NCBI GenBank assembly: GCA_964624645.1
Contig: CAZVAD010000002.1
Span: 28,546-92,545, forward strand
Source of the DNA: Mariniphaga sp964624645
GTDB lineage: Bacteria > Bacteroidota > Bacteroidia > Bacteroidales > Prolixibacteraceae
DNA: 64,000 nucleotides
Direction: 5' to 3'
The translations under genes and the position numbers were made by a program. Below the pieces are notes generated by a model. It was given only the letters and a program-made list of their open reading frames with translations. It did not search any database and had not been told where the DNA came from. Positions 1 to 9,017 of this stretch are shown in pieces; positions within the stretch are counted from its first letter, which is position 1; each line of letters begins with the position of its first letter.

Positions 1-1
1 C

Positions 2-1348
2 CTCACAAATCCGGCGTGGTCGCCCGATGAAAGACAGATTTATGTTGCCGAACTGAACCGCGGGCAGAATCACATGCACTTAAATTGCTACAGCATAAAT
101 TCCGGCGAAAAGATAAAAACCGTTCTGGAAGAAGTGCACGAAAAATATGTGGAACCGCAATATCCTGTCCGGTTTTCGGGAGAAAACAAAAATGAATTTT
201 ACCTGCTGAGCCGGAATGACGGCTGGTTTCATGTGTATAAATACAACGCCGACGGAAAGCTCATCCGCCAGATAACCAAAGGGGAGTGGGAGGTGACAAA
301 ACTTCTGGGATTTGATGAAAAAGAGAAATATCTTTTTGTGGAAGCGACAAAGGAGAGTCCGCTGGAGAGGCATATTTACCGGGTGGAGACGAAAACCGGA
401 AAAATGGAGAAGCTGACAGAAATTGCCGGATTGCATCAGGGGCTGCTGAGCCCCGGCGGGGATTGGGTGATTGATACTTTTTCGGCTCCTGAAGTTCCTG
501 CACAAACCGATCTTCTTTTTTCCGGTGGAAAAACAGTCCGGACTTTGCATCACGCAGGCAACCCGCTTGAAAACTATGCCCTTGGTGAAAACCGGCTGGT
601 TTCGATTCCTTCGGCGGACGGCAAAACAACGTTGCATGGAAGGTTGGTTCTGCCGGTGGATTTTAATCCGCAAAAAAAATATCCGGTGATTGTTTATGTG
701 TATGGCGGACCCCATTCGCAGATGGTCAACAGAGGCTGGCATCATGGCGTCCGGTGGTGGCAGTATTACATGGCATCACAGGGATTCATCGCTTTCACCA
801 TGGATAACCGGGGAACAAGCTACCGCGGGCTGGACTTTGAAAATACCGTTCACCGCCGGCTTGGGGTGGCCGAAACCGAAGACCAGATGCAGGGCATCGG
901 ATACCTGAAATCACTCCCTTTTGTGGATTCGGAACGCATTGGCGTGCACGGATGGAGCTACGGCGGATTTATGACCTTAAACCTGATGCTGCGGCATCCC
1001 GAAATTTTCAAAGTGGGTGTTGCCGGCGGTCCGGTGGTTGACTGGAGCATGTATGAAATCATGTATGGCGAACGCTATATGAGTAATCCCCGGGAGAATG
1101 CCGCCGGTTACAGAGAGACAAACATGCTCAGCCACGTATCAAACCTGAAAGGCAAGCTGATGCTCATTCACGGAGCACAGGACGATGTGGTGGTCATGCA
1201 GCACAGCATGCAGTTTTTGAACAAGTGCATCATTGAAGGGAAACAGGTTGATTTTTTTGTCTATCCCACCCATCCGCACAATGTGCGGGGAAAAGACAGG
1301 GTGCACCTGATGGAAAAAGTGAGTCGCTATTTCATGGATTATTTGTAG
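2..1348 (+). CDS. Dipeptidyl-peptidase IV-type serine peptidase (S9B), 5' truncated
   Basis: Secreted or periplasmic prolyl-dipeptidyl peptidase that releases N-terminal dipeptides from proline-containing peptides. The frame is open from base 2 without a start, so about 449 C-terminal residues are present and the N-terminal signal and most of the beta-propeller lie outside the window. Visible are propeller blades followed by an alpha/beta-hydrolase domain with the nucleophile motif GWSYGGF, the acid in HGAQDDVV and the catalytic His in THPHN near the end, in the order expected for family S9. The ATG at 74 is internal, not the start. The gene ends 3 bp before the convergent DUF819 gene. Family assignment is firm; substrate preference is inferred. 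Confidence 0.93.
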   Translation, partial: LTNPAWSPDERQIYVAELNRGQNHMHLNCYSINSGEKIKTVLEEVHEKYVEPQYPVRFSGENKNEFYLLSRNDGWFHVYKYNADGKLIRQITKGEWEVTKLLGFDEKEKYLFVEATKESPLERHIYRVETKTGKMEKLTEIAGLHQGLLSPGGDWVIDTFSAPEVPAQTDLLFSGGKTVRTLHHAGNPLENYALGENRLVSIPSADGKTTLHGRLVLPVDFNPQKKYPVIVYVYGGPHSQMVNRGWHHGVRWWQYYMASQGFIAFTMDNRGTSYRGLDFENTVHRRLGVAETEDQMQGIGYLKSLPFVDSERIGVHGWSYGGFMTLNLMLRHPEIFKVGVAGGPVVDWSMYEIMYGERYMSNPRENAAGYRETNMLSHVSNLKGKLMLIHGAQDDVVVMQHSMQFLNKCIIEGKQVDFFVYPTHPHNVRGKDRVHLMEKVSRYFMDYL

Positions 1349-1351
1349 CCG

Positions 1352-2626
1352 CTATAAAATTGATCCGATGAATATCCCTAAATATGTTCCAAAGGCATAA
1401 CCAAGAATTCCAACGGCCAGCCCGCCAATAATTACCTCTTTGTTTTTCAAAGCTCCTGCAACAGCCGGCACAAAAGGCGGCGAATAGGTCAGCGCAGTGA
1501 TGGTGATTATGATGGTGTCGGTATCTATTTTAAACAGCCTGGCCAAACCCACATGGATGAATATGGAGCCAAAGACCACCAGAAAAACATACAGAAACAG
1601 CTCTAAAAATTCAATCTGGAACATACTCCGCAGGTTTGCCATGGAAGAAAGCGCAAGGCAAAAAACGATAATAAAATACATTCCGAGCGGAAAACTCAGT
1701 TTCAGCTTATTGAATGGCTTAAGCAGTGAAGCCAAAAGGCCAAGGGTTGTGATGGTCAGAATGACAACAACCACCTGGTTATTTTTGGAAACAAAAAGGG
1801 ATAATCCGCCTCCAATGGCAAAAATTATGATGGATGCAAGCAATGATTTAAATACTTCGGGCAGATTTTCTCTTCTGTACAATCCGTCATAATTTTCAAT
1901 GTGGCTGTTTTCGTCCTCTTCCATTTCAACCTGCATGATATTTTCTCCTTTCCGGATAAGCCCGTATTTTGGCAGAAAGGTGTTGAAGAGGCGTTGTGCA
2001 ACGGTCATAAGGAACAGCAAGGCAACCGAGCCGATGATTAAATCGTAGGTGTGCGTCAGGATGAAGATATCCGGGCTGACATGCAGCGCCGTCCCGATTG
2101 CTGCAAGGTTTGGCGTTCCGCCGGTATAAACCCCGATGAGCATTCCGGTAACTTTGTCCGCTTCCGTGATGTTGTGCGCAAAGAGATAATACCCGATAAA
2201 AATTGCACCCAAAAGTGAAACCATTGCCAACACAAGCGAGAGAACAGTGCTGCGGGCATTTTTCAGCCATTTTCTTAAATTCAGTGAAAAAAGCAAAAGG
2301 GGCAATGCAATCAGAATGGTATAATTCATTATGGAATCCTGCAATTGGGCAATCATGTTATAGGTGAAATCGGTATCCAAATAACCGGGGGAATTCATAA
2401 ATTCCATAAATTCAGCTTTGGGAAGGAATGACCTTGTGCCGCCAAGCAGCTTCACCAACTCCTCTCCGGGCGTGGGGAAAATTCCAATGTTTCCGGCAAC
2501 CAGTCCCACCGCATAGGCAAGAACAACAGCGCCAATCCGCTTGAGGGTGTTTGAGATTTTACACAGATAAATCAGAAGAACCGGCGTGAGGAGGTAGAAC
2601 AGGATTAAGGCAACAGTTATCCACAT
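1352..2626 (-). CDS. DUF819 family integral membrane protein
   Basis: A 424-residue polytopic inner-membrane protein with about ten hydrophobic segments. It matches the DUF819 family, recognisable by the GVYTGGTPNLAAIG stretch; the function of this family is not established, though it resembles transporters. The start at 2626 (MWITVALILFY) is chosen because the upstream extension of 27 residues is charged and begins inside the terminator-proximal region. An exact Bacteroidota -7 element (TATTTTTG on the minus strand, 2643-2650) lies just upstream, but no good -33 box was seen. It is separated from the upstream porin gene by a terminator, so it is probably transcribed alone. Confidence 0.85.
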   Translation of the reverse strand: MWITVALILFYLLTPVLLIYLCKISNTLKRIGAVVLAYAVGLVAGNIGIFPTPGEELVKLLGGTRSFLPKAEFMEFMNSPGYLDTDFTYNMIAQLQDSIMNYTILIALPLLLFSLNLRKWLKNARSTVLSLVLAMVSLLGAIFIGYYLFAHNITEADKVTGMLIGVYTGGTPNLAAIGTALHVSPDIFILTHTYDLIIGSVALLFLMTVAQRLFNTFLPKYGLIRKGENIMQVEMEEDENSHIENYDGLYRRENLPEVFKSLLASIIIFAIGGGLSLFVSKNNQVVVVILTITTLGLLASLLKPFNKLKLSFPLGMYFIIVFCLALSSMANLRSMFQIEFLELFLYVFLVVFGSIFIHVGLARLFKIDTDTIIITITALTYSPPFVPAVAGALKNKEVIIGGLAVGILGYAFGTYLGIFIGSIL

Positions 2627-2712
2627 AATTAAAGTTTTCTGCCAAAAATAATTATTTTTTTCAATTGAAAGCCGGAACCCACGCCTTTTAAAAAGAGCGG
2701 CACACAATCAAA

Positions 2713-2740
2713 AAAGCACAAACCAACCGGTCTGTGCTTT
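2713..2740 (-). terminator. Intrinsic terminator after the FadL-like gene
   Basis: A 12-bp stem with one mismatch (AAAGCACAGACC on the minus strand) and a 4-nt loop is followed on the minus strand by a run of six T. It sits 22 bp after the stop codon of the FadL-like gene and ends that transcript before the DUF819 gene. Confidence 0.85.
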
Positions 2741-2761
2741 CTCTGTGAAATATATTTTATT

Positions 2762-4255
2762 CTAAAATTTAAACCCGAGGGTAAATACCACATTGTTTTT
2801 AATCCCTTTAAATTCAGCCATTTCCGGTTTTTTATAAAAATCGGTGGGAGGAGCGGGATACAACGAATCAAAGAAATTTTCCCTGGAGTGCCTGTAGGCA
2901 ATATCAAAGAAAAATCCTCCGGTGCGGTAGCCCAATCCTGCTGAAAGAACATTCAGTTTCGCATCTGCATTGGGTTGGCTGGCACCTAACGCCTGGCTGT
3001 TATACGGAGAAGGATAATGCTCAAAACCTGCCCGCAGGCTGATATTGTCGGTGGCCAAAAACTCACCGCCAACTCTCAGATTTCCGATTGAACGGAAAAC
3101 ATCGGCAATATCATTGTTCTCATCAATGAAGTTGTAACCGTCCCCGCCCCGTCTCAGTCTGGCTGAGCCATAATTCATAAATTCATAATCAATGCTGAGC
3201 AACCCTTTGCCGGCAAAAATATAAGCGCCGCTAAGCGTTAATTTCAGTGGGGTTTCAATATCATAATCGTATTCAGAATAAGGCGACACTTTTTTATAGG
3301 TTTCGCTTCCGTCTTCGTAGGTTAACGATGAGTGCATGGTGGTTTCAAACACATCACTCAGATTGAAGAATGTTGGCGTGGCAATGGATGCCCCAAGCCT
3401 GACTTCATTCACCGGTTTGTAGATGATCCCCAATTTTCCGTTATAACCGGTTCCGCTGGTACGCAGGTAGGTGTCAAACCGGAATTCATTAAAATACTGG
3501 ATATTATTTTGTTCGTCCCATTCCCGCAATTCGGAAGACTCCTTATAATAAGCGTCAACAATTCCCAACGAGGCGCCCAAATAGAGCTTGTGGTTGAGAT
3601 TGAGCCCTGCAACAAATGAGTATTCGTTGATATAACCCTGTCTGGAGTAACTTTTTCTCTGGCTCTGCCCGTAGCCGTCCTCTTCGATATCATGCCAGTA
3701 AACATCATTGTCTTCATCATATAAAAGGAGGTCAGTTTCCCAGGCGAGGTTTTCGTAGAAATCACTCCATTTCCCGACAGTTGCATTGTCGGCAAAATAG
3801 TCCATCATGGAGCCGTTCAGATTTTTAGCGCCTGCAAGGGCAGTGCTGTTAAAATCCCTCAGCCGGTTAAAGCCAATGCCGACATTTACACTGATCAATC
3901 CGGTTTCACCCTGGTTTGACATTGGCAATGCAGCCACATAACTCAGATTATTGAATGTGAAATTGTATTTACTGTCGCTCATGATATTCCCACGATAGGT
4001 TGACTCCACCGAATGGTGTCCGAAACCGGGGGTAAAAACAAATTCGGATGTTCTGTACAGTCCAAGTCCGGCAGGATTTATACTTGCTGAGGTAAAATCC
4101 CCTCCCAATGCGCCGAAAGCATTTCCCATCCCACCTGCGCGTGCAGTTCCCTGAACCTGATAGTTTGAAAAACGCAATGCATCGGCTAAATCCTGTGCCT
4201 GGGTAAACATGGATACGGTTAAAACTAAAGCCAGTATTGTTATTACTCGTTTCAT
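2762..4255 (-). CDS. FadL/OmpP1-type outer-membrane transport protein
   Basis: Outer-membrane beta-barrel of the OmpP1/FadL/TodX family, known for uptake of hydrophobic substrates; Bacteroidota members are often labelled hemin receptor without direct proof. The 497-residue product begins with a signal peptide (MKRVITILALVLTVSMFTQAQ). The mature N-terminus carries the family's GTARAGGMGNAFGALGGD and NPAGLG motifs, and the body alternates polar and aromatic residues ending in FTLGFKF, a typical barrel C-terminus with terminal Phe. It is followed by a strong terminator. The barrel family is clear; the ligand is unknown. Confidence 0.87.
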   Translation of the reverse strand: MKRVITILALVLTVSMFTQAQDLADALRFSNYQVQGTARAGGMGNAFGALGGDFTSASINPAGLGLYRTSEFVFTPGFGHHSVESTYRGNIMSDSKYNFTFNNLSYVAALPMSNQGETGLISVNVGIGFNRLRDFNSTALAGAKNLNGSMMDYFADNATVGKWSDFYENLAWETDLLLYDEDNDVYWHDIEEDGYGQSQRKSYSRQGYINEYSFVAGLNLNHKLYLGASLGIVDAYYKESSELREWDEQNNIQYFNEFRFDTYLRTSGTGYNGKLGIIYKPVNEVRLGASIATPTFFNLSDVFETTMHSSLTYEDGSETYKKVSPYSEYDYDIETPLKLTLSGAYIFAGKGLLSIDYEFMNYGSARLRRGGDGYNFIDENNDIADVFRSIGNLRVGGEFLATDNISLRAGFEHYPSPYNSQALGASQPNADAKLNVLSAGLGYRTGGFFFDIAYRHSRENFFDSLYPAPPTDFYKKPEMAEFKGIKNNVVFTLGFKF

Positions 4256-4308
4256 AACTTAAATGTTAATGGGTTAATAATTAATTTATTACATCAACCT
4301 TTTTCATT

Positions 4309-5715
4309 TTATCTTCTGCCAGAAGAAGATGATGATCTTGAGCCTCCTCCGCCTGAGCTGCCTCCTGAACTTCTGCTGGGTGCGCTGTAGCTTCCAGAAG
4401 AACCTGAGCTTCTGCTGGGTGCGCTATAGCTCCCGCCGCTGCTTCTTGACGGAGCGCTCTGGTAGGTGCTGCCGGATTTGGTGGAAACAGAAGAGGGCGT
4501 GCTGTAAGTTCCGCTTGAGCTGCTGCCTGAACTTCTGTTGTATGTGGAACTTGTCCTGTATGTTCTGTTATACGTTGAAGATGTACCGGGCGTGGTGGTT
4601 GTGGTTGTGGTTGAGCTTTTGCTCTGGGTCACCACCCGCGGGGTTGTGGTAGCACTTGTTGCAGGCCTTGTGTATGTTCTTGTGGCTGAAGTGCTTCCCG
4701 GACGGGTATAAGTTTGTGCAGGCGCACTGCCACTGACTGCGCTTTTAATATTGTCCGCTCTTCTCTTTTCACTGGAAACGCTGCTTGCTGCCTGTGTGCG
4801 CTGACCTGAAACAGACTCGGCGCTTCGCACACCGGAGCTTGAAGATGCCCTGCGTGAATCGTGTGCACTTTGCTCTGTACGTACCGGATTGCCGGTCTGA
4901 GCGCTTTTTGTTTCCGTTGCCGAAGCACGGACACCGGAAGTGGTGGCTCTTCTGCCGCTGTCGCTGCCATACATCACATTTGTATTTTCGGAACGTCTTT
5001 GTCCATAGCGGTAATTTTCGGAATCAACATACCGGATATTGCCGTAGCCATACCAGGAGTTATAGGGATAGCCCCATCCATACATGGAATAATAGGGACT
5101 GTACCAGGAATTATAATAGTATGGAGAATACCAACTGCTGCCCCAACCCCAACTGTAGTATGGGGAGTACCAGCGGCTACCCCATCTCCATCCCATGGAA
5201 TAATACGGGGAATACCAGGATGAATAATACCAGGGATCATAATAGAAAGGATCGTAATACCAGCTGTCCCAGTAGAACGGATCATAGAAATAGGGGCGGT
5301 GAAAACGCCGGATACGATAGGCATAATCCATCTCCTGTCCATCATAATAGTTGTTGATGACATATTTCACATCGTCATCGTTATAATAAACAGTGGTGTC
5401 GCTGTCATACAAATCATACTGATCCATGCTGTAAACCAGCGCATCAGCATCTCTTTCGGAGCCATCAAAAATATAGTTGCTCATCGTTTGAGCGCCCTCT
5501 TCATTCTGCTGTATATCACTGATAATCATTCTGTGAGCTGACTTTTCGGCTACAGCATTTTCTGAAGGACCCTCTCTTTCCACTGAAACAGGCGGCGGAA
5601 TACTCCCCGGATTGAAATAGATATCATCAGTGTAGGAACTGGTGATATAACTCCCCGTGGTACATGCACCTAAAAAGAGAGCAGCCATTGTTAAAATTGT
5701 AAATCCTGATTTCAT
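4309..5715 (-). CDS. Trp/Tyr-rich low-complexity lipoprotein
   Basis: A 468-residue lipoprotein of unknown function. Residues 1-18 form a lipoprotein signal ending in LFLGAC with the lipidated Cys at 18. Residues about 141-228 are extraordinarily aromatic, with four copies of WYSPYY separated by short Gly/Trp/Ser linkers and DPFYYDPWYY-like units. The remaining 200 or more residues are Ser/Thr/Gly/Arg-rich, with PSRSSGGSYSA-type repeats at the end. The matching DNA is repetitive. An SD-like GGAGG precedes the start, which is rare in this window. It is divergent from proS. Possible roles are a surface-exposed, matrix or envelope-associated protein; nothing catalytic is visible. Confidence 0.8.
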   Translation of the reverse strand: MKSGFTILTMAALFLGACTTGSYITSSYTDDIYFNPGSIPPPVSVEREGPSENAVAEKSAHRMIISDIQQNEEGAQTMSNYIFDGSERDADALVYSMDQYDLYDSDTTVYYNDDDVKYVINNYYDGQEMDYAYRIRRFHRPYFYDPFYWDSWYYDPFYYDPWYYSSWYSPYYSMGWRWGSRWYSPYYSWGWGSSWYSPYYYNSWYSPYYSMYGWGYPYNSWYGYGNIRYVDSENYRYGQRRSENTNVMYGSDSGRRATTSGVRASATETKSAQTGNPVRTEQSAHDSRRASSSSGVRSAESVSGQRTQAASSVSSEKRRADNIKSAVSGSAPAQTYTRPGSTSATRTYTRPATSATTTPRVVTQSKSSTTTTTTTPGTSSTYNRTYRTSSTYNRSSGSSSSGTYSTPSSVSTKSGSTYQSAPSRSSGGSYSAPSRSSGSSGSYSAPSRSSGGSSGGGGSRSSSSSGRR

Positions 5716-5815
5716 AACTCATCCTCCCGATTTATACTTTATAAAAATATTTACTTTCTTTACGAACTCTAAATTAGCACAAATAAAAAGCAAAATTTGT
5801 ACCAATATACACAAA

Positions 5816-7291
5816 ATGGCTAAAGAATTAACATCACGCAGCGAGAATTATTCGCAATGGTATCAGGATCTGGTGATTAAGGCTGACCTGGCTGAAAACT
5901 CCGCCGTCAGAGGCTCTATGGTGATAAAGCCCTATGGCTATGCAATCTGGGAAAAAATGCAAGCAGAGCTGGACCGGATGTTCAAGGAGACCGGGCATGT
6001 GAACGCCTATTTTCCACTTTTTATCCCCAAGTCATTTTTCAACAAAGAGGCCGATCATGTGGAGGGATTTGCCAAGGAATGTGCAGTTGTTACGCATTAC
6101 CGGCTGAAGAATGACAAGGAAACCGGCGATATCGTGGTGGACCCGGATGCCAAACTGGAAGAAGAGCTTATCGTTCGTCCCACTTCGGAAACAATTATAT
6201 GGAACACCTACCGCAACTGGATTCAATCGCATCGTGATTTGCCATTGCTGATTAATCAGTGGGCAAATGTTGTGCGGTGGGAAATGCGCACCCGCCTGTT
6301 TCTGCGGACTGCCGAATTTCTCTGGCAGGAAGGGCATACCGCCCATGCCACGAAGGAGGAGGCCATAGAAGAGGCTGTAAAAATGGTGAATGTTTATGCT
6401 GATTTTGCCGAAAACTATATGGCCATGCCGGTAGTGAAAGGTGTGAAAACCGAAAGCGAGCGGTTTGCGGGCGCATTGGACACTTACACAATTGAGGCTT
6501 TGATGCAGGACGGAAAAGCCCTGCAGTCAGGCACCTCCCATTTTCTTGGACAGAATTTTGCAAAAGCTTTCGATGTAAAGTTCACCGGCAAAGAGGGGGT
6601 TGAAGAATACGTCTGGGCTACTTCATGGGGAGTCTCCACCCGGTTGATCGGCGGTTTAATCATGGCACATTCCGACGACAACGGGCTGGTTTTACCGCCC
6701 AAACTGGCGCCCATTCAGGTGGTGATAGTACCCATCTATAAAAAGCTGGGAGAGCTGGCGCTTATTTCGGAAAAAGTTGAAAAAGTGGTTGCCGGATTGA
6801 AGGCAAAAGGAATTTCCGTAAAATTTGACGACAGCGATCAGAAAAAACCGGGCTGGAAGTTTGCCGAATACGAGCTGAAGGGAGTTCCCGTTCGTCTGGC
6901 AATCGGCCCCCGCGATCTTGAAAACGGTACGGTGGAAGTGGCCCGGCGCGATACCCTGGAAAAAAAGCTGGCCCCCATGGAAGGAATTACTGAACATGTG
7001 ATTGGCCTTTTGGAAGAGATTCAGCAGAACATTTTCCAAAAAGCGCTTGATTTTCGTGCTCAGAATACAACCAAAGCAGATACCTGGAAAGCGTTTAAGG
7101 AGATTATTCAAAACAAAGGCGGTTTTGTCTCAGCCCACTGGGACGGCACTCCGGAAACAGAGGAGCAAATAAAAACGGAAACAAAAGCGACCATTCGCTG
7201 CATACCGCTTGACAATGAGCCGGAAGAGGGAAAATGTATCTACTCGGGCAAACCGTCAAAACAGCGGGTTTTGTTTGCACTGGCCTATTAG
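5816..7291 (+). CDS. proS: Prolyl-tRNA synthetase, archaeal/eukaryotic-type
   Basis: Charges tRNA-Pro with proline in the cytoplasm (class II synthetase). The 491-residue length and the absence of the long editing insertion identify the short ProS type 3 architecture common in Bacteroidota. Motif-2 region RTRLFLRTAEFLWQEGHTAH and the motif-3 stretch RLIGGLIMAHSDDNG are present, followed by the anticodon-binding domain and a C-terminal zinc-like extension ending in ALAY. The start at 5816 (MAKELTSRSENYSQW) is preferred over the upstream ATG at 5657, which would overlap the divergent lipoprotein gene and add an unrelated leader. Confidence 0.96.
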   Translation: MAKELTSRSENYSQWYQDLVIKADLAENSAVRGSMVIKPYGYAIWEKMQAELDRMFKETGHVNAYFPLFIPKSFFNKEADHVEGFAKECAVVTHYRLKNDKETGDIVVDPDAKLEEELIVRPTSETIIWNTYRNWIQSHRDLPLLINQWANVVRWEMRTRLFLRTAEFLWQEGHTAHATKEEAIEEAVKMVNVYADFAENYMAMPVVKGVKTESERFAGALDTYTIEALMQDGKALQSGTSHFLGQNFAKAFDVKFTGKEGVEEYVWATSWGVSTRLIGGLIMAHSDDNGLVLPPKLAPIQVVIVPIYKKLGELALISEKVEKVVAGLKAKGISVKFDDSDQKKPGWKFAEYELKGVPVRLAIGPRDLENGTVEVARRDTLEKKLAPMEGITEHVIGLLEEIQQNIFQKALDFRAQNTTKADTWKAFKEIIQNKGGFVSAHWDGTPETEEQIKTETKATIRCIPLDNEPEEGKCIYSGKPSKQRVLFALAY

Positions 7292-7412
7292 TTTTGCCGG
7301 CTTTTATCAAGAATACAACTGTTTTGAGTAGTCAGTCCGCATTTTTCACCGTTTGTTGCCAATGATTTTTTGAAAACCCTGTACCGGGAAAAAATAAATA
7401 AACTCACTGATT

Positions 7413-8651
7413 ATGGAAAAAGTTGTTGAAAGATTTATTCGCTACGCAAAAGAACACACCACCTCTGATCCCGACAGCGTTTCGTTTCCAAGCACATACA
7501 GACAGGTTGCCTTTATGAAAAAGCTGGAAACCGAACTGAGGGAGATTGGTTTGCACGAGGTTGAACTGAATAAAAACGGCTACCTGACAGCTACTGTTCC
7601 TGCCAATGCGCCGGGTGAAATTCCGGTCATCGGGTTTATTGCCCACGTGGATACCAGTCCCGATTTTTCCGGGGAAAACGTGCAGCCGCAAATTGTTGGA
7701 AATTACGACGGGAATACCATAAAACTGAAAAACGGAGTGGCCATTGACCCGGTGGAATTTCCCGAAATTTTGCAATACAAAGGGCAGGACATCATCACCG
7801 CCGACGGCACAACCCTGTTAGGCGCCGACGATAAAGCCGGCGTTGCAGAGATAGTTACCGCTGCCGAAACACTTCTGAAAACCAGCAGGATAAAGCACGG
7901 AAAAATACGGATTGCCTTCACGCCGGATGAAGAGATCGGGAAAGGCGCAGATAAGTTTGATGTGAAAAAATTCGGAGCCGATTTTGCCTATACCCTGGAC
8001 GGCAGCGAAATCGGCGAACTGGAATTTGAAAACTTCAATGCCGCCGGCGCAAAAATCACCATCCGGGGAAGAAGCGTCCATCCCGGCTATGCCAAAAACA
8101 AAATGGTCAATGCGGTGCTGGCGGCTCATAGAATAATTTCCATGCTCCCGTCCGTGCAGCGCCCGGAACACACTGAGGGATATGAGGGTTTCTTCCATGT
8201 GATGCACTTGAAAGGCAATGTGGAAGAGGCAGAAATCCGGCTGATTATCCGCGACCACGATTTCGGCAAATTCGAAGAGATGAAAAAACGGATGCAGGAA
8301 ATTGTCAGTTTTGTAAACCGGGAATACGGCTATGAAGTTGCCACGCTCGAAATGAGCGACCAATACTACAATATGCGCCGAAAAATCGAACCGGTCATGC
8401 ACATTGTGGAACTGGCAAAAGAAGCCATGCGAAAAGCCGGCATTCCGCCAAAAATCAGCGCTATCCGTGGCGGAACCGATGGCGCAAGGCTCTCCTACGA
8501 GGGACTTCCCTGCCCCAACATTTTTGCAGGCGGGCACAATTTTCACGGGCCTTATGAATATATCCCCATCCCATCCATGCGAAAAGCCGTGGAAGTCATT
8601 CTGAATATTGCTGAACTTGCCGTGCCGGAAGAGATTCTTTCCAGAAAATAA
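7413..8651 (+). CDS. pepT: Peptidase T (tripeptidase)
   Basis: Cytoplasmic di-zinc aminopeptidase of family M20B that removes the N-terminal residue of tripeptides. The 412-residue length is normal for PepT. The metal and catalytic residues are in place: GFIAHVDTSPD (His and catalytic Asp), LLGADDKAG (bridging Asp), FTPDEEIG (catalytic Glu pair), TLDGSEIGE (Asp) and FAGGHNFHGP (His). The lid/dimerisation domain interrupts the catalytic domain as usual. It has its own upstream gap of 121 bp from proS, with no clear promoter match. Confidence 0.96.
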   Translation: MEKVVERFIRYAKEHTTSDPDSVSFPSTYRQVAFMKKLETELREIGLHEVELNKNGYLTATVPANAPGEIPVIGFIAHVDTSPDFSGENVQPQIVGNYDGNTIKLKNGVAIDPVEFPEILQYKGQDIITADGTTLLGADDKAGVAEIVTAAETLLKTSRIKHGKIRIAFTPDEEIGKGADKFDVKKFGADFAYTLDGSEIGELEFENFNAAGAKITIRGRSVHPGYAKNKMVNAVLAAHRIISMLPSVQRPEHTEGYEGFFHVMHLKGNVEEAEIRLIIRDHDFGKFEEMKKRMQEIVSFVNREYGYEVATLEMSDQYYNMRRKIEPVMHIVELAKEAMRKAGIPPKISAIRGGTDGARLSYEGLPCPNIFAGGHNFHGPYEYIPIPSMRKAVEVILNIAELAVPEEILSRK

Positions 8652-8670
8652 ACTCCAGCGCTGCAAAGTC

Positions 8671-8743
8671 ATCCGGTGAATTCCTGATGAAAGCCTGTAC
8701 GGATTGGATGCGATATCCATAACTGCTGCAACATTCACCGGAT
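8671..8743. repeat. 11-bp perfect inverted repeat, long spacer
   Basis: ATCCGGTGAAT at 8671-8681 is repeated in inverse orientation at 8733-8743, with a 51-nt spacer that itself holds short pairings. It lies between pepT and the DUF1016 remnant. It could be a weak long-stem terminator for pepT or a trace of a small mobile element; the sequence alone does not decide. Confidence 0.4.
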
Positions 8744-8836
8744 AACTGAAATTTATTTTTTCATTCAGACAGATTGAAAAGACAATTTTTTGGACTATTT
8801 TAGAAGTCTGATGTGAAAAATAGCAATGAGAAAAAC

Positions 8837-9010
8837 ATGTCTAAAAAATCAGTGAAAGCAGAGAAGCAACTTTTTGAATCCATTTATCAGTTAATTCTGA
8901 CAAATCGGGAGCCGGTTGTTCGTATGGTCAACCAGGAACTTACCATGCTTTACCGGAACATTGGCAAACAGATGAAAGCGCTCCTGCCAAGTATTCCAAA
9001 CCTTAATTAG
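8837..9010 (+). pseudogene. N-terminal remnant of a DUF1016/YhcG-type nuclease-like protein
   Basis: The 57-residue frame contains the hallmark of the DUF1016 N-terminal domain: a helix with REPVVRMVNQELTMLYRNIGKQ, equivalent to the VVRAVNxELxxLYWxIGK pattern of YhcG-type proteins. Full-length members are about 330-380 residues with a C-terminal PD-(D/E)XK nuclease-like domain; here the frame stops shortly after the GKQM motif, so the second half of the N-domain and the whole nuclease domain are missing. A GTG at 8813 would add eight residues. It sits 7 bp before tilS. It may still be expressed as a small protein, but truncation is the simpler reading. Confidence 0.6.
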
Positions 9011-9017
9011 ACACACC

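Noticed and set aside
4309..5300. Tandem DNA repeats in the Trp/Tyr-rich gene as a CRISPR array or satellite
   Set aside because: The repeats are imperfect, in frame and coding; there are no uniform spacers.
5657..5815. Longer N-terminus for ProS
   Set aside because: It would overlap the divergent lipoprotein start and gives an unrelated leader.
7818..8738. 306-codon frame on the minus strand across pepT
   Set aside because: It lies opposite an intact pepT with all catalytic residues and has no family features.
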